Assembly: GCF_002846415.1 (NCBI RefSeq)
Contig: NZ_PJMX01000001.1
Location: 6,262,001 to 6,326,000 of the forward strand
Direction of reading: 5' to 3'
DNA: 64,000 nucleotides
Source of the DNA: Streptomyces sp. TLI_146
GTDB taxonomy: Bacteria > Actinomycetota > Actinomycetes > Streptomycetales > Streptomycetaceae
Positions 31,895-41,775 of this stretch are shown here, piece after piece (the stretch's first letter is position 1; every line of letters starts with the position of its first letter). The position numbers were made by a program, and so were the translations under genes. Under the pieces are notes generated by a model. The model saw only the letters and a program-made list of their open reading frames with translations, ran no database searches and was not told the origin of the DNA.

Positions 31895-32497
31895 TCACGC
31901 GGACTTGATCGCGGAGATGTCGAAGGTCAGCTTGACCTTGTCGCTGACCACGACACCACCGGTCTCCAGCGCCGCGTTCCAGGTCAGGCCCCAGTCGGAG
32001 CGCAGGATGTCGGCGCTGCCCTCGAAGCCGACGCGCTGGTTGCCGTAGGGGTCGGTGGCCGAGCCGTTGAACTCCAGGTCGATGGCGAGCGGCTTGGTGA
32101 CGTCCTTGATGGTGAGGTCGCCGACGATCCGGTACTTGTCGCCGCCGAGCTGCTGGGCCTCGGTGGAGCGGAAGGTCATCAGCGGGAACTGCTCGGCGTC
32201 GAAGAAGTCGCCGCCGCGCAGGTGGTTGTCGCGGTCGGCGATGCCGGTGTCCACGGAGGCGATCTTCACGTCGATGACGGCGGCGGAGGCGGCGGGGTCG
32301 GTCCCGTCGAGGGTGAGGGTGCCCTCGTGCTCGGTGAACGAGCCGCGGACGTTCGTGACCATGGCGTGACGCACGGTGAAGCCGATGCTGCTGTGCGCCG
32401 GGTCGATGGTGTACGTGCCGGTCAGGGCGGCGAGGGCCGGGTCGACGGGGGCGATGGTCGTGGTCGTGCCGTTGCTCTTGCGGGCGAAGATTCCCAT
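31895..32497 (-). CDS. YceI-family lipid-binding-type protein
   Basis: This 200-residue protein has the YceI beta-barrel signature: GTYTIDPAHSSIGFTVRHAM near the start, VRGSFTEHEGTLTLDG, DNHLRGGDFFDAEQFPLMTF and GDLTIKDVTKPLAIDLEF. Family members bind polyprenoid or fatty-acid-like molecules. It lacks a signal peptide, as is usual for the streptomycete cytoplasmic type. ATG 32497 has GAAGGAGC upstream. Its promoter has palindromic TTGAA/TTCAA motifs that suggest repression by a MarR- or TetR-type factor encoded elsewhere. Confidence 0.9.
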   Translation of the reverse strand: MGIFARKSNGTTTTIAPVDPALAALTGTYTIDPAHSSIGFTVRHAMVTNVRGSFTEHEGTLTLDGTDPAASAAVIDVKIASVDTGIADRDNHLRGGDFFDAEQFPLMTFRSTEAQQLGGDKYRIVGDLTIKDVTKPLAIDLEFNGSATDPYGNQRVGFEGSADILRSDWGLTWNAALETGGVVVSDKVKLTFDISAIKSA

Positions 32498-32522
32498 GGC
32501 TGCTGCTCCTTCGGGGCGGTCG

Positions 32523-32576
32523 GTTGAATGTTCAACAAGAACGACTGTAGACCCATTCCGTTCAACTTTCAACAAC
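32523..32576 (-). promoter_or_regulatory. yceI promoter with GTTGAA-N2-TTCAAC operator
   Basis: On the minus strand TTGAAA (32572-32567) and TACAGT (32549-32544) are spaced by 17 bp, a good -35/-10 pair. GTTGAATGTTCAAC (32523-32536) lies at the predicted start site, and related GTTGAA sequences overlap the -35. This is a typical repressor-controlled layout. Confidence 0.65.
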
Positions 32577-32661
32577 TAGTTCCGAGGCGTGCCGGGGAGC
32601 TGTCAGAGGAGCCGGGGGCGGAGTCGGGGATGCCGCGTGCGCAGGCCTCTGTGCGGGCGCC

Positions 32662-34005
32662 CTAATGCCGAGGCGGCACCGGTGCGGGCCCCAGTGTCGT
32701 CGTCCCCGGCGCCGCCCGGTGCCCCAGGCCCGTCCGGTACGCGTCCAGCGCCGCCTCCGTGCGGCCCGCGCGGCGCAGCAGGTCGCCGAGGAGGCGGCAC
32801 AGGTCCGCCAGGTCGCCCGTCGCGCCGCTGCGCTCCAGCAGACCCAGGGCCGTCACATAGTGCTCCTCCGCCGCCTCCAGGTCGCCGCTCTCCTCGCGGA
32901 TCAGACCGAGGAGGCGGTGCGCGCCGCCCGCGTGGACGGCGCCGTGCCGGTCGCCCAGCTCCGGCGCGGGGTCGACGAGCGGGGTGAGCAGTGCGGCGGC
33001 CTCCGTGTGGCGGCCCAGCCGGCGCAGCACGTCGGCCAGCTCGACCTCGACCTGGCAGGTGAAGAGCGCGGCCCGCTTGGCGGCCAGCATGTCGCGGGCG
33101 GTGCGCAACTCCCGCTCGGCGGCGCTCAGTTCGCCGTCCTGGGCGTATACGTACCCCCGCATCCAGTGGCAGTGCGCCAGATCGGTCCGCAGCCGCAGCT
33201 GGCGGTAGACCGACTGGGCCTTGGCCAGTGACGCGTCGGCGTCGGCCGTGCGGCCCTCGGCCAGGAAGGTGCGCGCCACCTGCCGGTGCATTCCCGCGAC
33301 CAGCGCCGGGTCGGAGACCTGCGGCGCGAGCGCGAGAGCCAGCTCGGCGGCGTGCGCGGCGCGCGCCTGGGCGCCCATGTCCAGATACGGGCCGATGATC
33401 GCCGAGTAGAGCAGGACCAGCGACTCCGGGTCGTTGAGGCCGCTCGTGCCGAGCTCGTCGATGGTCGATTCGAGCAGGTAGCAGGCGTAGCGGAGCTCGC
33501 CCGCCAGGACGTGGGCGATCGCCCGGCCCCGGATCGCACGCGCCCGGCGCGGCAGCGGCTCGCCCATCAGCTGGCGCTCGGACGCCTCGAAGTGCCGTAT
33601 GGCATCGGCCAGTTCGCCGGTCTCCAGGGCGCAGTCGCCGAGGCCGAGCAGGGCCTCCGCCTGCTCGGGGAGCAGATCGTGCAGCTCGGCCTCGGTCAGC
33701 AGCCGGCGGTAGTGCACGGCCGCCTCCTCCGCGTCGCCGGTCGCCAGCAGCCGCTGGGCGTCGGTGAGTCCCAGGCGCAGCTCGGTCGCCAGGTGCGCGG
33801 GGCGGCCGGTGGCCAGCTCCTCGTACGTGGTGCCCAGGCGCTCGGCGAGGTGGCGCAGCGCCGCCTCGGAGGGCCTGACCTTGCCGGACTCCAGGGTCGA
33901 CACATAGGCCGGGGTGTAGGCGGGCTCGGCCAACTGCCGCTGGGTGAGTCCCCGTTCGGCACGCAGTCGCTGCACCCGGCGGCCGATCGCGGCAGGTTCG
34001 TCCAT
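32662..34005 (-). CDS. XRE-type regulator with TPR domain
   Basis: This 447-residue protein has an N-terminal helix-turn-helix (IGRRVQRLRAERGLTQRQLA, then YTPAYVSTLESGKVRPSEAA, residues about 7-65) followed by roughly 350 residues of helical tetratricopeptide-like repeats (for example LLTEAELHDLLPEQAEALLG, ALLTPLVDPAPELGDRHGAV). Such proteins in Streptomyces are often pleiotropic regulators, some responding to small peptides. The target is unknown. It starts at ATG 34005 with GAGGGAG upstream and is divergent from the secreted M64 peptidase. Confidence 0.8.
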   Translation of the reverse strand: MDEPAAIGRRVQRLRAERGLTQRQLAEPAYTPAYVSTLESGKVRPSEAALRHLAERLGTTYEELATGRPAHLATELRLGLTDAQRLLATGDAEEAAVHYRRLLTEAELHDLLPEQAEALLGLGDCALETGELADAIRHFEASERQLMGEPLPRRARAIRGRAIAHVLAGELRYACYLLESTIDELGTSGLNDPESLVLLYSAIIGPYLDMGAQARAAHAAELALALAPQVSDPALVAGMHRQVARTFLAEGRTADADASLAKAQSVYRQLRLRTDLAHCHWMRGYVYAQDGELSAAERELRTARDMLAAKRAALFTCQVEVELADVLRRLGRHTEAAALLTPLVDPAPELGDRHGAVHAGGAHRLLGLIREESGDLEAAEEHYVTALGLLERSGATGDLADLCRLLGDLLRRAGRTEAALDAYRTGLGHRAAPGTTTLGPAPVPPRH

Positions 34006-34117
34006 CGTGTCTCCCTCGTACCAGGGCATTGCGCATGCCCCGTGCGCCCCCTAACTTAAGCGAGCCGTTCAACAGATTTATCCGACTGCTTAACTTCCGT
34101 CTTTGGGGGAGGAATTC

Positions 34118-35470
34118 ATGCGCTCAGCCTTGCGTCTGCGCAGAACCATAGCGGCGACCGGACTCGCCGCGTCCGTCGTTGCCGCACTCCTGTCCGGGCC
34201 CGCCGCGGCCGCGGGCGGCCCGGCTCCCCGGCCGCGCGTCGAGGTCGAGATACCCGGGCCTGAAGGGGGAGCCGCGGCCGGGTCCGGCCATGTGCGCGTC
34301 CCGGCCGCCGGGGTGAGCCGCCCCGCCGCCCGGCTCTTCGGGCGGGCCGCCGACGCCGACGGCGACGTCGGCGAGATGGTGGACAACGGGCCCAGCGCCG
34401 ACCGCCTCGACGTCGTCATCGTGGGCGACGGCTACACCGTCGACCAGTTGGCGAAGTTCCACGCCGACGCCAAGGCGAAGTGGGGCGAGGTGACCGGCGT
34501 CGAGCCGTACACCACGTACCAGAACCTCTTCAACGTATGGACCGTCGACGCCGTCTCCGCGCAGTCGGGCGTCTCCGGCGACCCCGCCAAGGGCGACGTG
34601 AAGGACACCGCGCTCGGCTCCTACTTCTGGTGCGACGGCATCGAGCGGCTGCTCTGCGTCGACCAGGACAAGGTCGACGCGTACGTGGCCAAGGCCCCGC
34701 AGGCCGACCTGGTGATCGTGCTGGCCAACAGTGCCAAGTACGGCGGCGCCGGGTACAACGAGCCCAGTCAGAAGCTCGGTTACGAGGGGATCTCCACCGC
34801 GTCGGCCGACAACGCCAAGTCCGGCCAGGTCGCCATCCATGAGACCGGCCACTCCCTGGGCAAGCTCGCGGACGAGTACTTCTACCCGGGCACGCCCGGC
34901 TACGAGCACTACTCCGGGCCCGAGGTCGCCGAGTCCAACATCTCCGTGCTGAGCGCCGCCGAGATGGCCGCGCGGCGGACCAAGTGGTACCGCTGGCTGG
35001 GCGAGACCTCGCCCGACGGCGGCACGGTGGGTGCGTACGAGGGCGGCGGCTACTACGTCACCGGGCTCAACCGCCCCACCGACAACTCCATCATGCGCAT
35101 CCTCGGCAAGCCCTTCAGCCTGCCCGGACGCGAATCGATGATCGCCGGGTTCTACCGGCACGCCTCGATCGCCACGGCCGCCGTGCCCACCGCGCGGACC
35201 CTGCGCGGCCACGACCGGGCGCGGGTGACCGTGCCCCGCCTTGTGGGCGCGGACGCCGAGCAGCCGACGATCCGCTGGTACCTGGACGGGCGCGAGCTCA
35301 CCCGGTTCCAGGGGCGGACCTGGGTCGGTGTCGCGCAGGCGGTCATCTCCCCGTGGGACCGGCGCACGCACCAGCTCAAGGTGACCGTGACCGACCCGAC
35401 CAAGTCGGTCCGGGACCCGCAGATCGCGGCCGGGCTCACCGATTCGGTCACGTGGAGCGTGCGGCGCTAG
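34118..35470 (+). CDS. Secreted zinc metallopeptidase, family M64 (IgA peptidase-like)
   Basis: This 450-residue protein has an N-terminal signal peptide (LRRTIAATGLAASVVAALLS, cleavage near AAAAGG). The M64 domain begins at LDVVIVGDGYTVDQLAKFHA and holds the zinc site HETGHSLGKLADEYFYPGTP, matching the HExGHxxxxLxDEY pattern of this family. It is predicted to be exported by Sec and to degrade proteins outside the cell. ATG 34118 has a strong GGGGGAGG site. A secreted polysaccharide lyase follows on the same strand after 121 bp, so the two may be co-expressed. Confidence 0.9.
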   Translation: MRSALRLRRTIAATGLAASVVAALLSGPAAAAGGPAPRPRVEVEIPGPEGGAAAGSGHVRVPAAGVSRPAARLFGRAADADGDVGEMVDNGPSADRLDVVIVGDGYTVDQLAKFHADAKAKWGEVTGVEPYTTYQNLFNVWTVDAVSAQSGVSGDPAKGDVKDTALGSYFWCDGIERLLCVDQDKVDAYVAKAPQADLVIVLANSAKYGGAGYNEPSQKLGYEGISTASADNAKSGQVAIHETGHSLGKLADEYFYPGTPGYEHYSGPEVAESNISVLSAAEMAARRTKWYRWLGETSPDGGTVGAYEGGGYYVTGLNRPTDNSIMRILGKPFSLPGRESMIAGFYRHASIATAAVPTARTLRGHDRARVTVPRLVGADAEQPTIRWYLDGRELTRFQGRTWVGVAQAVISPWDRRTHQLKVTVTDPTKSVRDPQIAAGLTDSVTWSVRR

Positions 35471-35591
35471 CGACGGCCTTGCTCAGCAAGCGCTTTCTCT
35501 TCGGCGTGTCCGGGGCATTGAACGTCCCGGTCACGCCGTGCTACACCAACGGCAGCGGTCGGTCTACACCACTTCCCTCCGGGAGTTCCCC

Positions 35592-37931
35592 GTGTCCTTG
35601 CTGCCCCCGTGGTCCCGTCGTACGTTCCTCACCGTCGTGGGGGCAAGCGCTCTCACCCTGACCGCGGCTCCCAAGGCGGCCGCCGCCGACGAGTTCGCCG
35701 TGCTGCGCGGGCGCTGGCGCGACCTCTCGCTCGGCACCGGCTACGACCCGGGCGCCGAGCCGTACGCCTCCCGGCTCAAGGAGACCGGCGACCGCGCCCG
35801 GGCGTTCCGGGCCTCGATGGCCCCGGCCGAGCACGCGCTGTGGCCGGACTGCCCGTTCGACCCGCCCGCCGGGATCACCCAGAGCTACGGCCGGCTGTGG
35901 ACCATGGCCCAGGCCTACGTCCAGCCCGCCACCGGACTCACCGGCGACCCGGGTCTGCTCGGCGACATCGTCGCCGGTCTCGACCACCTGTCGGCGAAGG
36001 TCTACAACCCGTCCACCACGCGCTACGGCAACTGGTGGGAGTGGCAGATCGGCAGCCCCCGGCTGCTGACCGACCTGGTCAACGCGCTCTACGAGCAACT
36101 GGACGAGGGCCGGATCCAGGCCGCCTGCGCCGCCGTCGACCACTTCGTCCCCGACTCCGCGCTCGGCGACTACTCGGGCACCTCCACCGGAGCCAACCGC
36201 GTCGACCTGTGCCGTTCGGTCGCCGTGCGCGGGGCCGTCGGCCGCACCCCCGCCAAACTCGCGTTCGCCCGCGACGCCCTGTCGCCGGTCTTCCCGTACG
36301 TCACCAAGGGCGACGGCCTCTACGCCGACGGATCGTTCATCCAGCACACCTCGATCGCCTACTCCGGTACGTACGGACAGGTCATGCTCGACGGGCTCGG
36401 GCGGCTCTTCACGCTGCTCGCCGGGACGAGCTGGGCCGTCACCGACCCCAACCGGCAGATCATCCTGGACAGCGTGGAGCGCGCGTACGCGCCGCTGATC
36501 CACAACGGGCTGGTCATGGACAGCGTCAACGGGCGGGCGGTGAGCCGGGGTTATCTGCTCGCGGACGACCTGCACGTGATGCGCGGCGACCACTTCCACG
36601 GGCAGGGCATCATCGCCGCGATCGCGGTCCTCGCGGGCGGCGCCTCCGAGGCCGAGCGGACCCGCTGGCAGGGCATGATCAAGGGCTGGATCGAGCGGGA
36701 TCCGACCCATCCCGTCCTCGCCGCCCGCCAGTTCGGGGTCGCGGACCTGGCCCGGCTCCAGGCGGTCGTGGAGTCACCGGTGGCCGCCGCGTCCGAGCCG
36801 GTCGGGCACACCCTGTTCGCCGCCATGGACCGCGCCGTCCACCGCCGCCCCGCCTGGACCGCCGCCATCGCCATGGCCTCCGAGCGGATCTCGTACTACG
36901 AGTGCGGCAACGGCGAGAACCCGCGCGGCTGGCACACCGGCGCCGGAATGCTCTACTGGTGGCCGGGGGAGCGGGGCAACGACCAGTACACGGACTGGTT
37001 CTGGCCGACCGTGGACCCGTACAGACTGCCCGGGACCACCGTGTCCACCAAGCGGCTGGCCGACCGGGCGGGCGGCGAGTGGGGCGCGGCCAAACCCGCC
37101 GTGAAGTGGGTGGGCGGGGCCGGCGACGGCGAGTTCGGGGCCGTCGGCCAGCATGTGAAGGGGCTCGGCTCGACCCTTGAGGCGCGCAAGTCCTGGTTCT
37201 GCACGGCCGGGACCGTCATCTGCCTCGGCGCCGGGATCACCGCGAGCGATGGCGTCCGGGTCGAGACGGTCGTCGACAACCGCAACCTGGGCGAGGCCGG
37301 GACCGGCACCTTCTCCGTGGACATGGCCGCCCGCCCCCGCTGGGCGCACCTGGAGGGCCACGGCGGCTGGGTCTTCCCCGGCGGCACCCCCGCCCTGCAC
37401 ACCCTGCGCGAGCCCAGGACCGGGGCCTGGAGCGACATCAACACCACCAGCTCGACCGAGCGCCGCACCCGCACCTATCAGACGCTGTGGCTGGACCACG
37501 GGGTCGACCCGGCGGGCGCCTCGTACAGCTACCAGCTGATGCCGGGCGCCTCGCGGCAGACGGTCGCGGCCCGCGCCGCCGACACCGGCTGGCTGTCGGT
37601 GCTCGCCAACACGGCCGCCTGCCAGGCCGTGTCCGTGCCCGCGCTCGACCTGCTGGGCGCCAACTTCTGGCAGGCTGGGAGCGCGGGCCCGCTGGCGGTC
37701 TCCGCCCCCGCGAGCGTCCTCGTACGGAGCAAAGGGGCGACGGCCACGCTCCGGATCAGCGAGCCGCCGCGCACCGGGCAGCCCTTCGAGGTGACCTGGA
37801 ACCGTCCCGTACGACGGGTGACCAGTGCCGATTCCACGGTCGAGGTGCTCGCCACCGGCCGGGCGCTGCGGCTGCGGATCACCCCGGGCACGGCGGGCGC
37901 GACCCACCGCTGTGACGTGGCTCTCACCTGA
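35592..37931 (+). CDS. Tat-secreted polysaccharide lyase family 8 (hyaluronate/chondroitin/xanthan lyase type)
   Basis: This 779-residue protein has a twin-arginine signal (WSRRTFLTVVGASALTLTAA). The alpha/alpha toroid has the PL8 active-site motifs NWWEWQIGSPRLLTDL (catalytic asparagine), DGSFIQHTSIAYSGTYGQVM (histidine and tyrosine) and NGRAVSRG (arginine). Beta-sandwich domains with YECGNGENPRGWHTGAGMLY and WPTVDPYRLPGTTVS follow. It is expected to cleave uronate-containing polysaccharides by beta-elimination. Hyaluronan, chondroitin or xanthan specificity cannot be decided. GTG 35592 with GGGAG upstream is the start. Confidence 0.9.
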   Translation: MSLLPPWSRRTFLTVVGASALTLTAAPKAAAADEFAVLRGRWRDLSLGTGYDPGAEPYASRLKETGDRARAFRASMAPAEHALWPDCPFDPPAGITQSYGRLWTMAQAYVQPATGLTGDPGLLGDIVAGLDHLSAKVYNPSTTRYGNWWEWQIGSPRLLTDLVNALYEQLDEGRIQAACAAVDHFVPDSALGDYSGTSTGANRVDLCRSVAVRGAVGRTPAKLAFARDALSPVFPYVTKGDGLYADGSFIQHTSIAYSGTYGQVMLDGLGRLFTLLAGTSWAVTDPNRQIILDSVERAYAPLIHNGLVMDSVNGRAVSRGYLLADDLHVMRGDHFHGQGIIAAIAVLAGGASEAERTRWQGMIKGWIERDPTHPVLAARQFGVADLARLQAVVESPVAAASEPVGHTLFAAMDRAVHRRPAWTAAIAMASERISYYECGNGENPRGWHTGAGMLYWWPGERGNDQYTDWFWPTVDPYRLPGTTVSTKRLADRAGGEWGAAKPAVKWVGGAGDGEFGAVGQHVKGLGSTLEARKSWFCTAGTVICLGAGITASDGVRVETVVDNRNLGEAGTGTFSVDMAARPRWAHLEGHGGWVFPGGTPALHTLREPRTGAWSDINTTSSTERRTRTYQTLWLDHGVDPAGASYSYQLMPGASRQTVAARAADTGWLSVLANTAACQAVSVPALDLLGANFWQAGSAGPLAVSAPASVLVRSKGATATLRISEPPRTGQPFEVTWNRPVRRVTSADSTVEVLATGRALRLRITPGTAGATHRCDVALT

Positions 37932-38085
37932 TCGGGTTGTTGGACCTCCACAAAGCCGGACGGGCCTGAGCTGGCACTTCGCCTGCATCGCGGGATTGTT
38001 CTGTTCAGGGGTACCAGGAAAACGGTCCGGAGACTGTACGGAGTCGACGGCGGGAAATTCTTGGTCGGCTTCGTAGGGTCGATGC

Positions 38086-39669
<1,584 letters not shown>

Positions 39670-39681
39670 CGAGGAGTTCCG

Positions 39682-39891
39682 TTGACCACCCCGACTTCTT
39701 CCTCTCCTTCCGTCCTCCGCGTCGAGAAGGGCGAAGCCGCTCCCGAGGAGCTGGCGGCCATCACGGCCGTCCTGCTCGCCCGTGCGGCCGCCCAGCCCGC
39801 CCAGGCCCCGTCGCGCGGCCGCGACACGGCCGGCTGGCGCCGTCTGGAGCGCACGCCGGGCTTCCGCGCCCCGCACTCCTGGCAGGGCTAG
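39682..39891 (+). CDS. accE: Acyl-CoA carboxylase epsilon subunit
   Basis: This 69-residue protein has the epsilon-subunit pattern: VLRVEKGEAAPEELAAITAV in the first half and WRRLERTPGFRAPHSWQG at the end. The epsilon subunit binds and stimulates the beta subunit in streptomycete and mycobacterial carboxylases. Its TTG start at 39682 has GAGGAG five bases upstream, within 12 bp of the pccB stop. A long perfect terminator follows. Confidence 0.9.
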   Translation: MTTPTSSSPSVLRVEKGEAAPEELAAITAVLLARAAAQPAQAPSRGRDTAGWRRLERTPGFRAPHSWQG

Positions 39892-39903
39892 CCCGTAGCG
39901 CCT

Positions 39904-39949
39904 GAGAGAAGGCCCCGCCGCTCCTTGTGGAGCGGCGGGGCCTTCTCTC
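39904..39949 (+). terminator. 21-bp-stem terminator after accE
   Basis: GAGAGAAGGCCCCGCCGCTCC and its exact complement flank TTGT, starting 13 bp after the accE stop and followed by GCTTT. It is one of the strongest hairpins in the window. Confidence 0.9.
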
Positions 39950-39979
39950 GCTTTAGGTACGGGGTGCCCCGTACCCACC

Positions 39980-40025
39980 AGGGGCGCGGGGAACTGCGCG
40001 ACCAGCCACCGACGGTCCGCAGACG
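39980..40025. repeat. Dispersed palindrome, copy E (right half only)
   Basis: Only the right arm (39980-40001) and outer CCGCAGACG (40017-40025) remain; no left arm is seen upstream. It sits between two terminators in the gap separating accE and the first conservon. Confidence 0.75.
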
Positions 40026-40042
40026 AACGACTACGCTTCCAG

Positions 40043-40087
40043 CGCGAAAGGCCCCGCCGCTCCTCTCGGAGTGGGGGGCCTTTCGCG
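40043..40087 (-). terminator. Terminator after conservon 1
   Basis: CGCGAAAGGCCCC and its near complement form a long imperfect stem ending 18 bp beyond the cvnD stop at 40105 on the minus strand. It resembles the accE terminator in sequence, as if derived from it. Confidence 0.75.
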
Positions 40088-40104
40088 TCGTACAGGGGCA
40101 GGGC

Positions 40105-40686
40105 CTACCGGAGCCGCGCCATCAGCGCGTGCTCGACCAGCGTGATCAGCGCGCTCTTCGCGTCCGCGCGGTGGCGGGCGTCGGTGGTGATGATCGGGGT
40201 GTCCGGGCCGATCTGGAGCGCCTCGCGGACCTCGTCCGGCGTGTACGGCTGGTGGCCGTCGAAGCCGTTGAGGGCGATGACGAACGGCAGGCCGCTGTTC
40301 TCGAAGTAGTCGACGGCCGGGAAGCAGTCGGCGAGGCGGCGGGTGTCGACGAGGACGACGGCGCCGATCGCGCCGCGGACCAGGTCGTCCCACATGAACC
40401 AGAAGCGGTCCTGGCCGGGGGTGCCGAACAGGTACAGGATCAGGTCCTGGTCGAGCGTGATGCGGCCGAAGTCCATCGCGACCGTGGTGGTCGTCTTGTC
40501 GCCCGTGTGCGTGAGGTCGTCGATGCCCGCGGAAGCGGACGTCATGACGGCCTCGGTACGCAGGGGGTTGATCTCCGAGACCGCGCCGACGAACGTGGTC
40601 TTGCCCACGCCGAAGCCGCCCGCCACCACGATCTTCGCGGAAGTAGTGGAGCGGGCAGCACCGCCGCTAGAGCTTGCGAAGTCCAC
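40105..40686 (-). CDS. cvnD: Conservon Ras/MglA-like GTPase (CvnD), copy 1
   Basis: This 193-residue small GTPase has the P-loop VAGGFGVGKTTFVGAV, a switch region with TTVAMDFGRI, the G3-like YLFGTPGQDRFW and a NKxD-like NGFDG. CvnD proteins act at the membrane with CvnA-C in a complex likened to eukaryotic G-protein receptors. It differs from the second-copy CvnD (45482-46063) at only four residues. Its start lies inside the cvnC end (20-bp overlap). A terminator follows. Confidence 0.93.
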   Translation of the reverse strand: MDFASSSGGAARSTTSAKIVVAGGFGVGKTTFVGAVSEINPLRTEAVMTSASAGIDDLTHTGDKTTTTVAMDFGRITLDQDLILYLFGTPGQDRFWFMWDDLVRGAIGAVVLVDTRRLADCFPAVDYFENSGLPFVIALNGFDGHQPYTPDEVREALQIGPDTPIITTDARHRADAKSALITLVEHALMARLR

Positions 40687-41236
40687 TGAGCACCCTTTCG
40701 AGCAGTGTCACATCTGGCTGGCCGCCGGCGGACTCGTCGCCGCCGGGCTGGTGGATGGCGACAAGTCCGGCCTCCGCCAGGTCGGCGACGAGGATTCGGG
40801 CAACGCCGAGGGGGATGGAGAGGAGTGCCGAGATCTCGGCGACCGACTTGATCTCACGGCACAGATGGCAGATCCGCTGGTGCTCGGGCAACTGCCCTTG
40901 CAGCCTGGCGGGTTCCGCCGTGGTGTGCACCAGCGCCTCGATGGCGAGCTGGTAGCGCGGCCGGGTGCGGCCGCCGGTCATGGCGTACGGACGCACAAGG
41001 GGGTTGTGCGTCCCGCCTGCCGGGGAAGGCTGGGGGGTCTGCCGCGGCTGCACCGGCTCGATGCGGGGTTGCGGCGGCTGGTCATACGGACCCGGCTGAC
41101 GGTGGGGCTGCTGGTACGGGTGCTGGCCCTGGCCGCTTCTGCTGGGGGCGGAGGGAAAGTTGAACCGGTTCTGCCCGTGCTCACCCGGAGACTGCTGTCC
41201 ACCGCTGTATGGGTGTCCGCCTGGGGGTGTTGTCAC
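40667..41236 (-). CDS. cvnC: Conservon DUF742 protein (CvnC), copy 1
   Basis: This 189-residue protein has a Pro/Gln/Gly-rich N-terminal 75 residues and a C-terminal DUF742 winged-helix-like domain (LVRPYAMTGGRTRPRYQLAI, HQRICHLCREIKSVAEISAL, PLGVARILVADLAEAGLVAI). The C-terminal half is close to that of copy 2; the N-terminal part is unrelated in length and sequence. GTG 41236 has GGAGGAGG upstream. It overlaps cvnD. Confidence 0.92.
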   Translation of the reverse strand: MTTPPGGHPYSGGQQSPGEHGQNRFNFPSAPSRSGQGQHPYQQPHRQPGPYDQPPQPRIEPVQPRQTPQPSPAGGTHNPLVRPYAMTGGRTRPRYQLAIEALVHTTAEPARLQGQLPEHQRICHLCREIKSVAEISALLSIPLGVARILVADLAEAGLVAIHQPGGDESAGGQPDVTLLERVLSGLRKL

Positions 41237-41278
41237 GTTTCCTCCTCCGACTGCCGGTCGCCCGTTCCTGTGGGACCG

Positions 41279-41306
41279 CGCCACCGCACTTTATGGCGCG
41301 GTGGCG
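41279..41306 (-). promoter_or_regulatory. Intra-operon hairpin between cvnB and cvnC, copy 1
   Basis: CGCCACCGC (41279-41287) pairs with GCGGTGGCG (41298-41306) around a 10-nt loop, 42 bp before the cvnC start. It may tune expression or RNA stability inside the operon; no T-run follows. Confidence 0.4.
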
Positions 41307-41351
41307 AGAAACGCACTGCCTGTCTGGTAGTTGAGAACGGAAGGTTCACAA

Positions 41352-41774
41352 CTAATTAAGGAGACTGCCCTGGAGTTCCGCGCGCAGGTCCGGGGTGAGG
41401 ACGGTGCCCGCGCGGTCGACAAGGAGAGCCATCTCATAGCCCACGAGACCGATGTCGGCCTCGGGGTGGGCGAGTACGGCCAGCGAGGAGCCGTCCGAAA
41501 TGGACATGATGAAGAGGAAGCCGCGCTCCATCTCCACGACCGTCTGGTTGACGGCGCCGCCCTCGAAGATCCGGGAGGCTCCCGCGGTCAGGGACGTCAG
41601 TCCGGAGGCAACAGCCGCCAGCTGATCGGCCCGGTCCCGGGGGAAGCCTTCGGACATCGCCAGCAGGAGTCCGTCGGCGGAGACCACCACCGTGTGGGAC
41701 ACCCCGGGGGTGTTGTCCACGAAGTTGGTGATCAACCAGTTCAGATTCTGCGCCGCCTGGCTCATCGGGCTCAC
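41352..41774 (-). CDS. cvnB: Conservon roadblock/LC7 protein (CvnB), copy 1
   Basis: This 140-residue protein has the roadblock/LC7 fold found with MglA-like GTPases (LNWLITNFVDNTPGVSHTVV, then ADGLLLAMSEGFPRDRADQL and LAVLAHPEADIGLVGYEMAL). It probably modulates CvnD. It differs from copy 2 at about eight positions. The GTG at 41774 has AGGAG seven bases upstream; ATG 41765, nine bases on, gives the conserved MSQAAQNLNW and is an alternative. It begins one base after the cvnA stop. Confidence 0.93.
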   Translation of the reverse strand: MSPMSQAAQNLNWLITNFVDNTPGVSHTVVVSADGLLLAMSEGFPRDRADQLAAVASGLTSLTAGASRIFEGGAVNQTVVEMERGFLFIMSISDGSSLAVLAHPEADIGLVGYEMALLVDRAGTVLTPDLRAELQGSLLN

Positions 41775-41775
41775 A

